A DNA stretch of 64,000 bases from an uncultured Arthrobacter sp. (lineage in GTDB: Bacteria > Actinomycetota > Actinomycetes > Actinomycetales > Micrococcaceae): positions 1-64,000 of the forward strand of contig NZ_CANLSZ010000005.1 of the NCBI RefSeq assembly GCF_947493765.1, in the 5' to 3' direction. The position numbers and the translations under genes are program-made. Position 1 is the first letter of the stretch. Each line of letters opens with the position of its first letter. The notes below the pieces were generated by a model. That model saw only the letters and a program-made list of their open reading frames with translations, searched no databases and was not told the DNA's origin. Positions 10,336 through 18,512 of this stretch are shown one piece after another.

Positions 10336-10998
10336 ACGCAGGCGGGGGAGGTCGAGAATGACGACGGCGCGTGCCTCGAGCCGGAGCCAGCCCCGCTGCA
10401 CGAACTCGGCGAGAGCTTTGTTCACCGTCTCGCGCGATGCGCCCACGAGCTGTGCCAGCTCCTCCTGGGTGAGCTCGTGAGCCACGAGGACGCCGTCGGT
10501 GGCGGGGCGTCCGAAGCGGTCCGCGAGATCGAGCAGGGCCTTGGCCACGCGACCGGGTACATCGGAGAAGACGAGATCCGCGAGGGATTCGTTGGTGCGG
10601 CGCAGGCGACGGGCGAGCGCCTGGAGGAGCTGGGCCGACACCTCCGGGCGGGTCTCGAGGAGCGTGCGGAGATTCTCGTTCTTCAGTCCGGCGAGCCGGG
10701 TTTCGGAGACAGCCGTCGCCGTGGCCGTGCGGGGGCTCGGGTCGAAGAGGGCCATCTCGCCGAACAGTTCTCCCGGGCCGAGGATGGCCAGCAGGTTCTC
10801 GCGACCGTCCTGGGCGGTGCGGCCGAGCTTGATCTTGCCGGAGATGATGAAGTACAGCTGATCGCCCTGGTCCCCTTCCCGGAAGACCGACGATCCGCGC
10901 GGCAGGTCCAGCTCCGTCAGCTCGTCCGTCAGAGCGGCGAAGACATCGTCTCCCAGTGATGCGAAGAGGGGCGCCCGGCGCAGTACCTCGATGTCCAT
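10321..10998 (-). CDS. crp: Crp/Fnr-family cAMP-responsive transcription factor
   Basis: 225 residues starting MDIEVLRRAPLF, with AGGAGA four bases before the ATG at 10998; upstream in-frame codons to 11100 are rejected. An N-terminal cyclic-nucleotide domain holds the phosphate-binding cassette FGEMALFDPSPRTATA (Glu and Arg-Thr contacts to cAMP), followed by a dimer helix and a winged helix-turn-helix TQEELAQLVGASRETVNKAL. Actinobacterial Crp/GlxR proteins are global regulators of carbon metabolism. Its close neighbours marP, nth, the CoA-type NUDIX gene and acs lie near crp in mycobacteria too (Rv3667-Rv3676). A Crp-box-like sequence lies upstream at 11084-11099. Confidence 0.95.
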   Translation of the reverse strand: MDIEVLRRAPLFASLGDDVFAALTDELTELDLPRGSSVFREGDQGDQLYFIISGKIKLGRTAQDGRENLLAILGPGELFGEMALFDPSPRTATATAVSETRLAGLKNENLRTLLETRPEVSAQLLQALARRLRRTNESLADLVFSDVPGRVAKALLDLADRFGRPATDGVLVAHELTQEELAQLVGASRETVNKALAEFVQRGWLRLEARAVVILDLPRLRQRSR

Positions 10999-11150
10999 GA
11001 ATTCTCCTGATGCGTCTCGTGTCAGCCCGTGGTGCGGACGTGTCTGCCGTCTTCTCAAGTCCATCTTGCCGTACACGGGCTCATGTGACGACCGATACAC
11101 CTATGCAAGGCTCTCCGGCTCCGTCAGCCCCCGCCTGGACGGCCGTCTGT
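10999..11150. other. crp upstream region
   Basis: No coding gene is seen. The stretch should carry the crp promoter on the minus strand; besides the ribosome site AGGAGA next to crp, the only recognisable feature is the Crp-like box at 11084-11099. The hairpin array begins immediately after, at 11151. Confidence 0.6.
11084..11099. promoter_or_regulatory. Candidate Crp/GlxR binding site upstream of crp
   Basis: Reads TGTGA-CGACCG-ATACA, eight of ten matches to the Crp/GlxR consensus TGTGA-N6-TCACA. It is centred about 93 bases upstream of the crp ATG, so autoregulation is plausible. Based on sequence match only. Confidence 0.4.
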
Positions 11151-12067
11151 CCTACTGCTCGAGCCTTCGTATTGGGAACGAGATCGGGAACGAGGCGACC
11201 CTCTATGCCTGCCAGGCCGTCGTTCCCACTGTTCGAGGTCGGTCGGTGGGGATAAGCGCTGAGTCCCACTGGTGGACGCCGATCGGTGGGAGCGACGCAA
11301 TGCCCTGGTGCACGGAGCGCTTCCTTCCCATTGCTCGGCCCCGAGTACTGGGTGGGACGCGATTGCCTGGGCACTCAGGGCTTCGTTCCCGCTGCTCGGC
11401 CCCGAGTACTGGGAACGACGGAGTGCTTCATGCCTGCCAGGCCGTCCTTCCCGCTGCTCGAGGTCGGTCGGTGGGAATGAGCGCTGGGTCCCACTGGTAG
11501 ACGCCGATCGGTGGGATCAACGCAATGGCCCGAAGCAGTCTGTGCTTCAATCCCACTGCTGGGCCCCGAGTACTGGGTGGGACGCGATTGCCTGGGCACT
11601 CAGGGCTTCGTTCCCGCTGCTCGGCCCCGAGTACTGGGAACGACGGAGTGCTTCATGCCTGCCAGGCCGTCCTTCCCGCTGCTCGAGGTCGGTTGGTGGG
11701 GATGAGCGCTGGGTCCCACTGGTGGACGCCGATCGGAGGGAGCGACGCAATACCCCGGCGCACGGAGCGCTTCCTTCCCGCTGCTCCGGCCCGAGTACTG
11801 GGAACGACGGAGTGCTCCATGTCTGCCCGGTCGTCGTTTCCGCTGCTCGAGGTCGGTTGGTGGGGATGAGCGTTGAGTCCCACTGGTGGACGCCGATCGG
11901 AGGGAGCGACGCAATGCCCCGGCGCACGGAGCGCTTACTCCCACTGCTGGGCCCTGAGTACTGGGAACGACGGAGTGCTCCACGTCTGTGCGGTCGTCGT
12001 TCCCGCTGCTCGAGGTCGGTCGGTGGGGCGGAGCGCCTGATCCCATTGGTGGACGCCGATCGGTGGG
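11151..12067 (+). repeat. Array of 17 hairpin modules (26 nt each) in a 61/62- or 40-nt rhythm
   Basis: Modules of exactly 26 nt begin at 11151, 11225, 11265, 11327, 11388, 11450, 11490, 11552, 11613, 11675, 11715, 11777, 11839, 11879, 11940, 12002 and 12042. Most run CCC(A/G)CTG...TGGG and belong to three classes marked by CTCGGCCCCGAG (class A), CTCGAGGTCGG (B) and GGTGGACGCCGATCGG (C). Order is B-C-A-A twice, then B-C-A twice, then B-C. The 35/36-nt linkers are also related to each other (ACGACGGAGTGC, GCGACGCAATGC, GACGCGATTGCC). Every class folds into a hairpin closing at the same two ends. Open frames across the array are repeat artefacts. Function unknown; strand assigned from G-U pairing. 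Confidence 0.9.
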
Positions 12068-12179
12068 AGCGACGAGATGCCCAAAGGTACTGAGCACGCC
12101 ACCACGCGAGCCCGCCATGCAAGGGCGGCCGGATCCCGTGGCACAGGAGACCTCACACGTGGTGCCCATGGACCGCGAC

Positions 12180-12237
12180 TAGAATCTCTCGCAGCGACGG
12201 GACAGTGGGTGCCCGTCACAGCCCTGGGAGATCGTTC
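12180..12237 (+). promoter_or_regulatory. Probable marP promoter and ribosome binding site
   Basis: TAGAAT at 12180-12185 is a good -10 hexamer; no convincing -35 is seen. GGGAG about seven bases before the GTG at 12238 serves as ribosome site. The promoter lies downstream of the hairpin array, so marP transcripts from here would not include it. Confidence 0.45.
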
Positions 12238-13440
12238 GTGCCGGAAATCAGCTTCGGGGAGTTCACGCTCCTCGACATCGTCCTGGTGGTGGTCCTCCTC
12301 GGCTATCTCGTCACGGGGCTCCGCAACGGCTTCCTCGTCACACTCGGTGGCATCGTCGGCTTCGTGGCCGGAGCGGTCGCCGCCTTCTTCGCCATCCCAC
12401 TCGTCAGCGGCTGGGTGCCGGACAACCCCTGGCGGGTGATCGCCGTCATCGGCACGGTGCTCGTCCTGGTCGTCGTGGGGCAGGCGATGGGGTCCGCCCT
12501 CGGTGCGTCGATCCGCCGCTGGTCCGACTTCCCGCCCCTGCGCGTCATCGACCGGATCCTCGGCGGGGCCGTGAACGTGGTGGTCGCGGCCCTGGTGCTG
12601 TCGATGCTGGCGTTCAGCGTCGGCACGCTCGGTGTGCCGGTCCTGTCCCAGCAACTGGCGTCCTCGCAGGTCATCCAGGGGATCGACAGGCTCACCCCGG
12701 GCCCGGTGCGCTCCTGGCTCGCCCAGCTGCGGTCCATCGCCGTCGACGAGGGCATCCCGACCATCCTCGACGGAGTGGGCCCTGCCGCACCGCCGGCCGT
12801 GGTCCCGGACGCAGCGGTGGACACCCCGGAACTCGCCGCCGCAGCGTCCTCCGTGGTCCGCATCACCGGCACCGCCTACGCGTGCGGGCAGAACCAGACC
12901 GGCTCGGGCTTCGTGATCGCGCCCGACCGCGTGATCACCAACGCCCACGTGGTCGCGGGCGTCGGTGAACCCGTCGTCGAGATCCCCGGCGAGGGCGCCC
13001 TCCCCGGGCGCGTGGTGCAGCTCGACACGGTGCGCGACATCGCGGTGATCGCCGTCGACGACCTGCAGGCGGCACCGCTGCCGCTCGGGGAGGAACTGGA
13101 GAACGGCACGACGGCGGCCTTCGCCGGCTATCCCGCCGGTGGCCCCTACCGGATCCAGCCCGCCAGCGTGCAGAGCCTCTCGCCGGTCCTCGTGAACAAC
13201 ATCTACGGAGCGGACGCGCAGCCGCTCACGGTCTACAGCCTCGCGGCGAACGTGCAGCAGGGGAACTCCGGGGGGCCGCTGCTGGATCTGCAGGGGCGCG
13301 TGGCCGGTGTGGTCTTCGCGAAGTCGACCGCCGATGCCCCGGTCGGCTATGCCCTCTCCCTGGCCGAGCTGCGGCCGATCGCCGACAGCGCGGCGGGGCT
13401 GCAGGACGCGGTGTCGGCGGGTCAGTGCAACATCGGCTGA
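12238..13440 (+). CDS. marP: MarP-type periplasmic serine protease (CvpA membrane domain plus trypsin domain)
   Basis: 400 residues from GTG, close to M. tuberculosis MarP (397). Four membrane helices in the first 150 residues form the CvpA domain; a chymotrypsin-like protease follows outside the membrane with His in ITNAHVV, Asp in TVRDIAVI and Ser in GNSGGPL. Two cysteines, in YACGQNQ near residue 219 and AGQCNIG at the C-terminus, could form the disulphide known for MarP. In mycobacteria MarP is needed for acid resistance and processes a peptidoglycan hydrolase. Its genomic partners crp, nth, the NUDIX gene and acs lie within this window but have been separated. Confidence 0.9.
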   Translation: MPEISFGEFTLLDIVLVVVLLGYLVTGLRNGFLVTLGGIVGFVAGAVAAFFAIPLVSGWVPDNPWRVIAVIGTVLVLVVVGQAMGSALGASIRRWSDFPPLRVIDRILGGAVNVVVAALVLSMLAFSVGTLGVPVLSQQLASSQVIQGIDRLTPGPVRSWLAQLRSIAVDEGIPTILDGVGPAAPPAVVPDAAVDTPELAAAASSVVRITGTAYACGQNQTGSGFVIAPDRVITNAHVVAGVGEPVVEIPGEGALPGRVVQLDTVRDIAVIAVDDLQAAPLPLGEELENGTTAAFAGYPAGGPYRIQPASVQSLSPVLVNNIYGADAQPLTVYSLAANVQQGNSGGPLLDLQGRVAGVVFAKSTADAPVGYALSLAELRPIADSAAGLQDAVSAGQCNIG

Positions 13441-13461
13441 GCCCGGCGTCGTCGTCCTGCG

Positions 13462-14463
13462 CTACAGCCACTCGATCGACTGGCCGTGCGGGCCGGTCCT
13501 GGCGATCGCGTGCCCGTTGTGCTGGAGCAGGAAACGCCCGTCGCGCTCCTGGGCCTCCTTCGCCAGGGCGCCGCTGACCCCGGCCAGGGTTCCGTGGCCC
13601 TCGTGGGAGAGCCAGTGGACCGCTCGCCCGCGGCCCCGGACGAGGTCCAGCATGGTGGAGCGGAACCGGTCCCGGCCCGGTGCGTCGAGATAGGCGAGGA
13701 CGGCGCTGTGGAACACCACGACGACGGCGTCCGGCGGGGCCTGCTCGACGAGCGGCAGGAGCTGCTCGTTGAGGTCGCCGCGCACCAGCAGTGGCGGGTC
13801 CGCGCGGACGACGTCGAGCGCCGCACGGAGGCGCTCGGCCCGAGCGGAGTGCTCCGGCCACACGAGCGCCTCGAGCCAGCGGACGTCGTCGTCGTCGCCC
13901 GCATCCAGCGGATGGAGATCTATCCCGGCGCGCCAGAGGACCTGCGGGAGCGTCGCGGGCAACGGCACGTCACCGCTGACCGAACACTCGATGGCAGGCA
14001 CGGTGGAACCGCCGAGCGGCTGGAGGGCCGGTCCCGGTGCATACGCATAGGCATAGCGGTCCGGGTAGAGGCATGCCCCCGCCGACGCCCCCACCTCGAT
14101 CAGGGCGAGCGGTCTGCCCTCCTCCGTACTGATCGCGGCGAGGGAGGGCAGCAGGACGGCGCACCGCCCCGCCTCGTTGGTCTGCGTGGAGCGCTGCAGC
14201 ATGACCTGCCGGACGTCGTCCCGATGATCCAGGACGAAGGACCGGAAGCCCGCGTAGTCACCGATCGGCACACCGAGGTAGCGGGCGGCTCCCAGGAACA
14301 GATTGGGCTGGCGACGCGGGGACGGGAGGGTCCCGAGGAGGTCCAGGATCTCACCGTCCGTGCTGATGGACAGGCACCAGGCCTCGTACCGGGGCGAATA
14401 TCCACGCGCCTCGACCTCGGCGAAGCGCCGGTACCGCCCGGCCGTCTCCGCTGCTGTCGTCAT
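13462..14463 (-). CDS. DUF2332 family protein
   Basis: 333 residues beginning MTTAAETAGRYRRFAEVEARGYSP, with GGGAGG eight bases before the ATG. The pattern GYSPRYEAWCLSISTD, PNLFLGAARYLG, TNEAGRCAVLLPSL, IEVGASAGACLYPD and VVVFHSAVLAYL matches DUF2332, an uncharacterised family common in Actinobacteria; ALIEVGASAG and the overall order resemble a SAM-methyltransferase-like fold, but that is inference. It converges with marP (21-base gap) and diverges from dppA. Confidence 0.82.
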   Translation of the reverse strand: MTTAAETAGRYRRFAEVEARGYSPRYEAWCLSISTDGEILDLLGTLPSPRRQPNLFLGAARYLGVPIGDYAGFRSFVLDHRDDVRQVMLQRSTQTNEAGRCAVLLPSLAAISTEEGRPLALIEVGASAGACLYPDRYAYAYAPGPALQPLGGSTVPAIECSVSGDVPLPATLPQVLWRAGIDLHPLDAGDDDDVRWLEALVWPEHSARAERLRAALDVVRADPPLLVRGDLNEQLLPLVEQAPPDAVVVVFHSAVLAYLDAPGRDRFRSTMLDLVRGRGRAVHWLSHEGHGTLAGVSGALAKEAQERDGRFLLQHNGHAIARTGPHGQSIEWL

Positions 14464-14643
14464 GCCCCACCCCTCCCGATCGTGCACGCGTGTTGCCAAA
14501 TCGTAACCATCCAGATGCGGCGAATAGCGTACAGACCGGTCCATGAAGTTAGGCTCGTCACACGGTTCAGGACGCGGGGCGTCCGGAACCACGTGGATGC
14601 CGCCGACCGCGACCTCCATCATTCGTTCACCAGGGAGCACTAC

Positions 14644-16338
14644 ATGTCCAAACGAGTCACCTCCGCGCGTGGCACGGGAACCGCGCGCTCACGCGCCGCA
14701 CTGACCGCTGGAATCTCCATCGCAGCCCTCCTGCTCACCGGCTGCGTGCAGAGCGAACGCGAGGACGACGCCGGGGGTGGGGGCGATTCCGACGTCGACC
14801 CCACCTTCGTCTTCGCCGCGTCGTCCGATCCCAAGTCGCTCGATCCCGCGTTCGCCAACGACGGCGAGTCCTTCCGCGTGAGCCGCCAGATCTTCGAGGG
14901 CCTCGTCGGGGTGGAGCCGGGGACCGCCGATCCGGCCCCGCTGCTCGCCGAGTCGTGGGAGACGGCGGAGGACGGACTGTCCACCGTCTTCCAGCTCAAG
15001 GAGGGCGTGACCTTCCACGACGGCACGCCGTTCAACGCCGACGCCGTGTGCTTCAACTTCGACCGCTGGTACAACTGGACCGGGATCCAGCAGGCCGAGA
15101 CCACGTCCTACTACTACGGCTCGCTGTTCCGCGGGTTCGCGGACGATCCCGAGGACGCCGTGTACGAGTCGTGCGAGGCCGACGGTGACAGCGAGGTCAC
15201 CATCAATCTCGCGAAGCCGTTCGCCGGCTTCATCCCGGCGCTGTCGCTGCCCGCCTTCGCCATGCAGAGCCCGACGGCGCTCGAGGAGTTCTCCGCGGAC
15301 GAGATCGGCGGCACCGCCGAGGCTCCCTCGCTCAGCGAGTACGCCCTGGGCGAGCCCGTGGGGACGGGGCCGTTCAAGTTCGATTCCTGGAACGTGGGCC
15401 AGCAGCTCGAACTGTCGATCTACGACGACTACTGGGGCGACAAGGGCCAGATCACCAAGACCATCTTCCGGATCATCGACGATCCGCAGGCTCGCCGGCA
15501 GGCCCTCGAGGCAGGCACGATCGACGGCTACGACCTCGTGGCCCCGGCCGACACGCAGTCACTCAAGGACGCCGGCTACAACATCACCCCGCGCGATCCT
15601 TTCACCATCCTCTACCTGGGGATGAACCAGGCGGTGCCCGAGCTGAAGGACCCGCTGGTCCGCGAGGCGATCTCCCACGCGATCGACAAGCAGGCTCTGG
15701 TGGACCAGACGCTCCCCGAGGGGACCACGGTCGCCACGCAGTTCATCCCCGAGGTGGTGGACGGCTACAACGAGGACGTCACCACGTACGACTTCGATCC
15801 CGAGCGCGCCAAGGAGCTCCTCGCCGAGGCGGGCTACCCCGACGGCTTCGAGGTCACGTTCAATTACCCGACGAACGTGTCGCGGCCCTACATGCCGACG
15901 CCCGAGCAGGTCTTCACCAACCTGCAGGCGCAGCTCTCGGACGTCGGCATCACCGTGACACCGGCACCCGCGGTCTGGTCACCCGACTACCTGAACCAGG
16001 TGCAGGGCACGGCGGACCACGGGCTGCACCTGCTCGGCTGGACCGGCGACTACAACGACACCGACAACTTCATCGGCGTCTTCTTCGGGCAGGAGAAGCT
16101 CGAGTTCGGCTTCGACAACCCCGAGCTGTTCACGGCCCTCGAGGACGCGCGCGCCGTCAGCGACCGCGACGAGCAGACGGAGCTGTACAAGGACATCAAC
16201 GAGCAGATCGCCGAGTTCAACCCGGCGGTCCCGCTCGCCCACCCCGCTCCGTCGCTGGCGTTCGCGCCCCGCGTCACCTCCTACCCGGCGAGCCCCGTCA
16301 ACGACGAGGTCTTCACCGAGATCGAGTTGAGCGAGTAA
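14644..16338 (+). CDS. dppA: Peptide ABC transporter substrate-binding lipoprotein (SBP family 5)
   Basis: 564 residues. A twin-charged N-terminus, a hydrophobic stretch and lipobox LLTGC mark a lipoprotein signal with the lipidated Cys near residue 31. The SBP_bac_5 pattern follows: SSDPKSLDPAFANDGESFRVSRQIFEGLV, then FHDGTPFNADAVCFNFDRW, and GTGPFKF. AGGGAG lies seven bases before the ATG. It delivers di- or oligopeptides to the permeases encoded next; specificity cannot be read. A TAGGCT hexamer at 14550-14555 is a possible -10. Confidence 0.92.
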   Translation: MSKRVTSARGTGTARSRAALTAGISIAALLLTGCVQSEREDDAGGGGDSDVDPTFVFAASSDPKSLDPAFANDGESFRVSRQIFEGLVGVEPGTADPAPLLAESWETAEDGLSTVFQLKEGVTFHDGTPFNADAVCFNFDRWYNWTGIQQAETTSYYYGSLFRGFADDPEDAVYESCEADGDSEVTINLAKPFAGFIPALSLPAFAMQSPTALEEFSADEIGGTAEAPSLSEYALGEPVGTGPFKFDSWNVGQQLELSIYDDYWGDKGQITKTIFRIIDDPQARRQALEAGTIDGYDLVAPADTQSLKDAGYNITPRDPFTILYLGMNQAVPELKDPLVREAISHAIDKQALVDQTLPEGTTVATQFIPEVVDGYNEDVTTYDFDPERAKELLAEAGYPDGFEVTFNYPTNVSRPYMPTPEQVFTNLQAQLSDVGITVTPAPAVWSPDYLNQVQGTADHGLHLLGWTGDYNDTDNFIGVFFGQEKLEFGFDNPELFTALEDARAVSDRDEQTELYKDINEQIAEFNPAVPLAHPAPSLAFAPRVTSYPASPVNDEVFTEIELSE

Positions 16339-16353
16339 CCGAAGAGCCCGCGC

Positions 16354-16382
16354 GGGCCGGTCACCTCGTCGGTGGCCGGCCC
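16354..16382 (+). terminator. Intercistronic hairpin between dppA and dppB
   Basis: GGGCCGGTCACC and GGTGGCCGGCCC pair over 12 positions with a single mismatch around a five-base loop (TCGTC), 15 bases after the dppA stop. No T-run follows. Such a hairpin can protect or partly terminate the mRNA so that the binding protein is made in excess over the permeases; this role is inferred. Confidence 0.65.
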
Positions 16383-16450
16383 GTGCTGCGCCGGCCCTGC
16401 CCGGGCCGGCAGAGTCCGAGTCAGCCGGTCAACCCGGAAGGATCCCGCGA

Positions 16451-17455
16451 GTGCTGCGCGTCATCGGTAAACGGATAGCCCTGCTCATCCCCACCCTGTT
16501 CGGCCTGTCCGTCCTGCTGTTCCTGTGGGTCCGCAGTCTTCCCGGCGGCCCGGCCACCGCCCTGCTCGGGGAGAAGGCCACCCCCGAGGCGATCGCCCGG
16601 GTGAACGAGCTCTACGGGTTCGACCGCCCGCTGATCGTGCAGTACTTCACCTACATCGGCAAGCTCCTGCAGGGTGACTTCGGTGTCTCCATCAACACCG
16701 GCCGGCCCGTGCTCGAGGAGTTCGCCACGCGTTTCCCCGCGACGCTGGAGCTGACCATCATCGCGCTGATCTTCGCGATCGGCGTCGGTGTGCCGCTCGG
16801 CTACCTCGCGGCGAGGCACTACGGCCGTCTGGTGGACCACGGCTCCGTGGTGCTGAGCCTCATCGGCATCACCGTGCCGGTGTTCTTCCTGGCGTTCATT
16901 CTCAAGTACCTGTTCGCCATCAAGTGGTCCCTCCTGCCCCCGGACGGGCGGCAGAACCCACGCATCAACGCCACGCACTACACGGACTTCTACGTGCTGG
17001 ACGGTCTGCTGACGGGCGAGTACGACGCCGCGTGGGATGCCTTCCTCCACCTGATCCTGCCGGGTCTGGCGCTAGGCACCATCCCGCTGGCGATCATCGT
17101 GCGCATCACGCGTGCCTCGGTCCTCGAGGTGCAGAACGCCGACTTCGTCCGGACCGCGCGTGCCAAGGGCCTCATGGAACGCACCATCCGGGGCAGCTTC
17201 ATCCTGCGCAACGCGATGCTGCCGGTCGTCACCACGATCGGGCTCCAGCTGGGCCTGCTCATCTCGGGCGCGGTCCTGACCGAGACGGTGTTCGCCTTCA
17301 ACGGCATCGGCAGATTCCTGCGGGACGCGATCTTCGGCCTCGACTATCCCGTGCTCCAGGGCTTCATCATCTTCATCGCGATCCTGTACGCCCTGATCAA
17401 CCTGGTCGTGGATCTCTCCTACTCCGTCATCGACCCGAGGGTGCGTGTGCAATGA
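16451..17455 (+). CDS. dppB: Peptide ABC transporter permease (DppB-like)
   Basis: 334 residues from GTG, preceded by GGAAGGA. Six membrane helices; LFLWVRSLPGGPATALLGEKAT and the family loop ending in VRITRASVLEVQNADFVRTARAKGL identify the DppB/OppB type, with the EAA coupling loop RTARAKGL...ILRNAML that contacts the ATPase. The stop overlaps the ATG of the next permease by four bases (ATGA). Confidence 0.93.
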   Translation: MLRVIGKRIALLIPTLFGLSVLLFLWVRSLPGGPATALLGEKATPEAIARVNELYGFDRPLIVQYFTYIGKLLQGDFGVSINTGRPVLEEFATRFPATLELTIIALIFAIGVGVPLGYLAARHYGRLVDHGSVVLSLIGITVPVFFLAFILKYLFAIKWSLLPPDGRQNPRINATHYTDFYVLDGLLTGEYDAAWDAFLHLILPGLALGTIPLAIIVRITRASVLEVQNADFVRTARAKGLMERTIRGSFILRNAMLPVVTTIGLQLGLLISGAVLTETVFAFNGIGRFLRDAIFGLDYPVLQGFIIFIAILYALINLVVDLSYSVIDPRVRVQ

Positions 17456-18393
17456 GTACCATCCTGCCTCCAGCCGCGGGCGGCTCCGACGCGCCGAACG
17501 ATCCCGCCATCGACGCCGCGAAGGGGACCGGCCTGTGGCAGAACGCGTTCCTTCGCCTGCGACGCAATCCGCAGGCCATCACGGGTGCGGTGATCATCGG
17601 GCTGTTCCTGCTCGTGGCCCTCTTCGCGCCGGTGCTGGCGCCCTACGGCGGCAACGACCTCCCCGGCCGGACGGACATCACGCCGACCACCATCCCGGGG
17701 CCGGGGGACATCGACAGCTTCCCGCTCGGCCTGGACCGCTTCGGCGGGGACGTGCTCAGCAAGCTCATCTGGGGTGCGCAGGCCTCTCTGCTGATCGGCG
17801 TGGTCTCCACGGCGCTGGGGCTGGCGGGCGGCATGCTGCTCGGCGTCCTGGCCGGCGGGTTCGGCGGGTGGGTGGACAGCGTGATCATGCGCTTCGTGGA
17901 CATCCTGCTGTCCATCCCGAATCTGCTCCTCGCCGTCAGCATCGCCGCGGTCCTCGGCCAGAGCGCCTACGCGATCATGATCGCGATCGGCGTCTCGCAG
18001 ATCCCCATCTTCGCGCGGCTGCTGCGCTCCACCATGCTGTCCCAGCGCGGGGCGGACTACATCCTCGCCGCCCAGACGCTCGGGCTCAGCCGGCGGACGA
18101 TCACCATGAGCCATCTGCTGCCCAACAGCATGGGGCCGGTGATCGTCCAGGCCACCCTGACCCTGGCCACGGCGGTGATCGACGCGGCGGCGCTGTCCTT
18201 CCTCGGACTCGGCGGCGGGCTGCCGCAAACGGCCGAGTGGGGGCGCATGCTCACCTACGCGCAGGCCGAACTCGCAGTGGCACCCCAGCTCGCGTTCCTG
18301 CCCGGTGCGTGTATCGCCATCACGGCGCTGGGCTTCACACTGCTGGGGGAGTCGCTGCGCGAGGCGCTGGACCCGAAGACGCGCACCAAGTGA
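17452..18393 (+). CDS. dppC: Peptide ABC transporter permease (DppC-like)
   Basis: 313 residues, ATG overlapping the dppB stop. An N-terminal cytoplasmic segment (AFLRLRRNPQAITGAVII) precedes five or six helices. The coupling loop reads YILAAQTLGLSRRTITMSHLLPNSM, typical of DppC/OppC. It forms the channel with DppB; the ATPase is encoded convergently just downstream. Confidence 0.93.
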   Translation: MSTILPPAAGGSDAPNDPAIDAAKGTGLWQNAFLRLRRNPQAITGAVIIGLFLLVALFAPVLAPYGGNDLPGRTDITPTTIPGPGDIDSFPLGLDRFGGDVLSKLIWGAQASLLIGVVSTALGLAGGMLLGVLAGGFGGWVDSVIMRFVDILLSIPNLLLAVSIAAVLGQSAYAIMIAIGVSQIPIFARLLRSTMLSQRGADYILAAQTLGLSRRTITMSHLLPNSMGPVIVQATLTLATAVIDAAALSFLGLGGGLPQTAEWGRMLTYAQAELAVAPQLAFLPGACIAITALGFTLLGESLREALDPKTRTK

Positions 18394-18512
18394 CCGCACC
18401 CGGTGGCGCCCCGTCGCGGACCGGCGTCGGGGTCGTCTGCGCGGCGCACCTTCTCGTAGGGCAGCAGGAACTGGCGAAGGGCACCCTGGACCGGATCGAG
18501 TGGCCCTGAGGC

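Noticed and set aside
11151-12067. CRISPR array (26-nt repeats with 35/36-nt linkers)
   Set aside because: The linkers are related to each other and recur, the repeats fall into three classes, some linkers are 14 nt, and no cas gene is present.
11272-12093. Repeat-containing protein of 273 residues on the plus strand
   Set aside because: Open frames exist in several frames on both strands because the modules lack stops; spacings of 40, 61 and 62 would break any periodic protein, and no ribosome site or typical codon use is seen.
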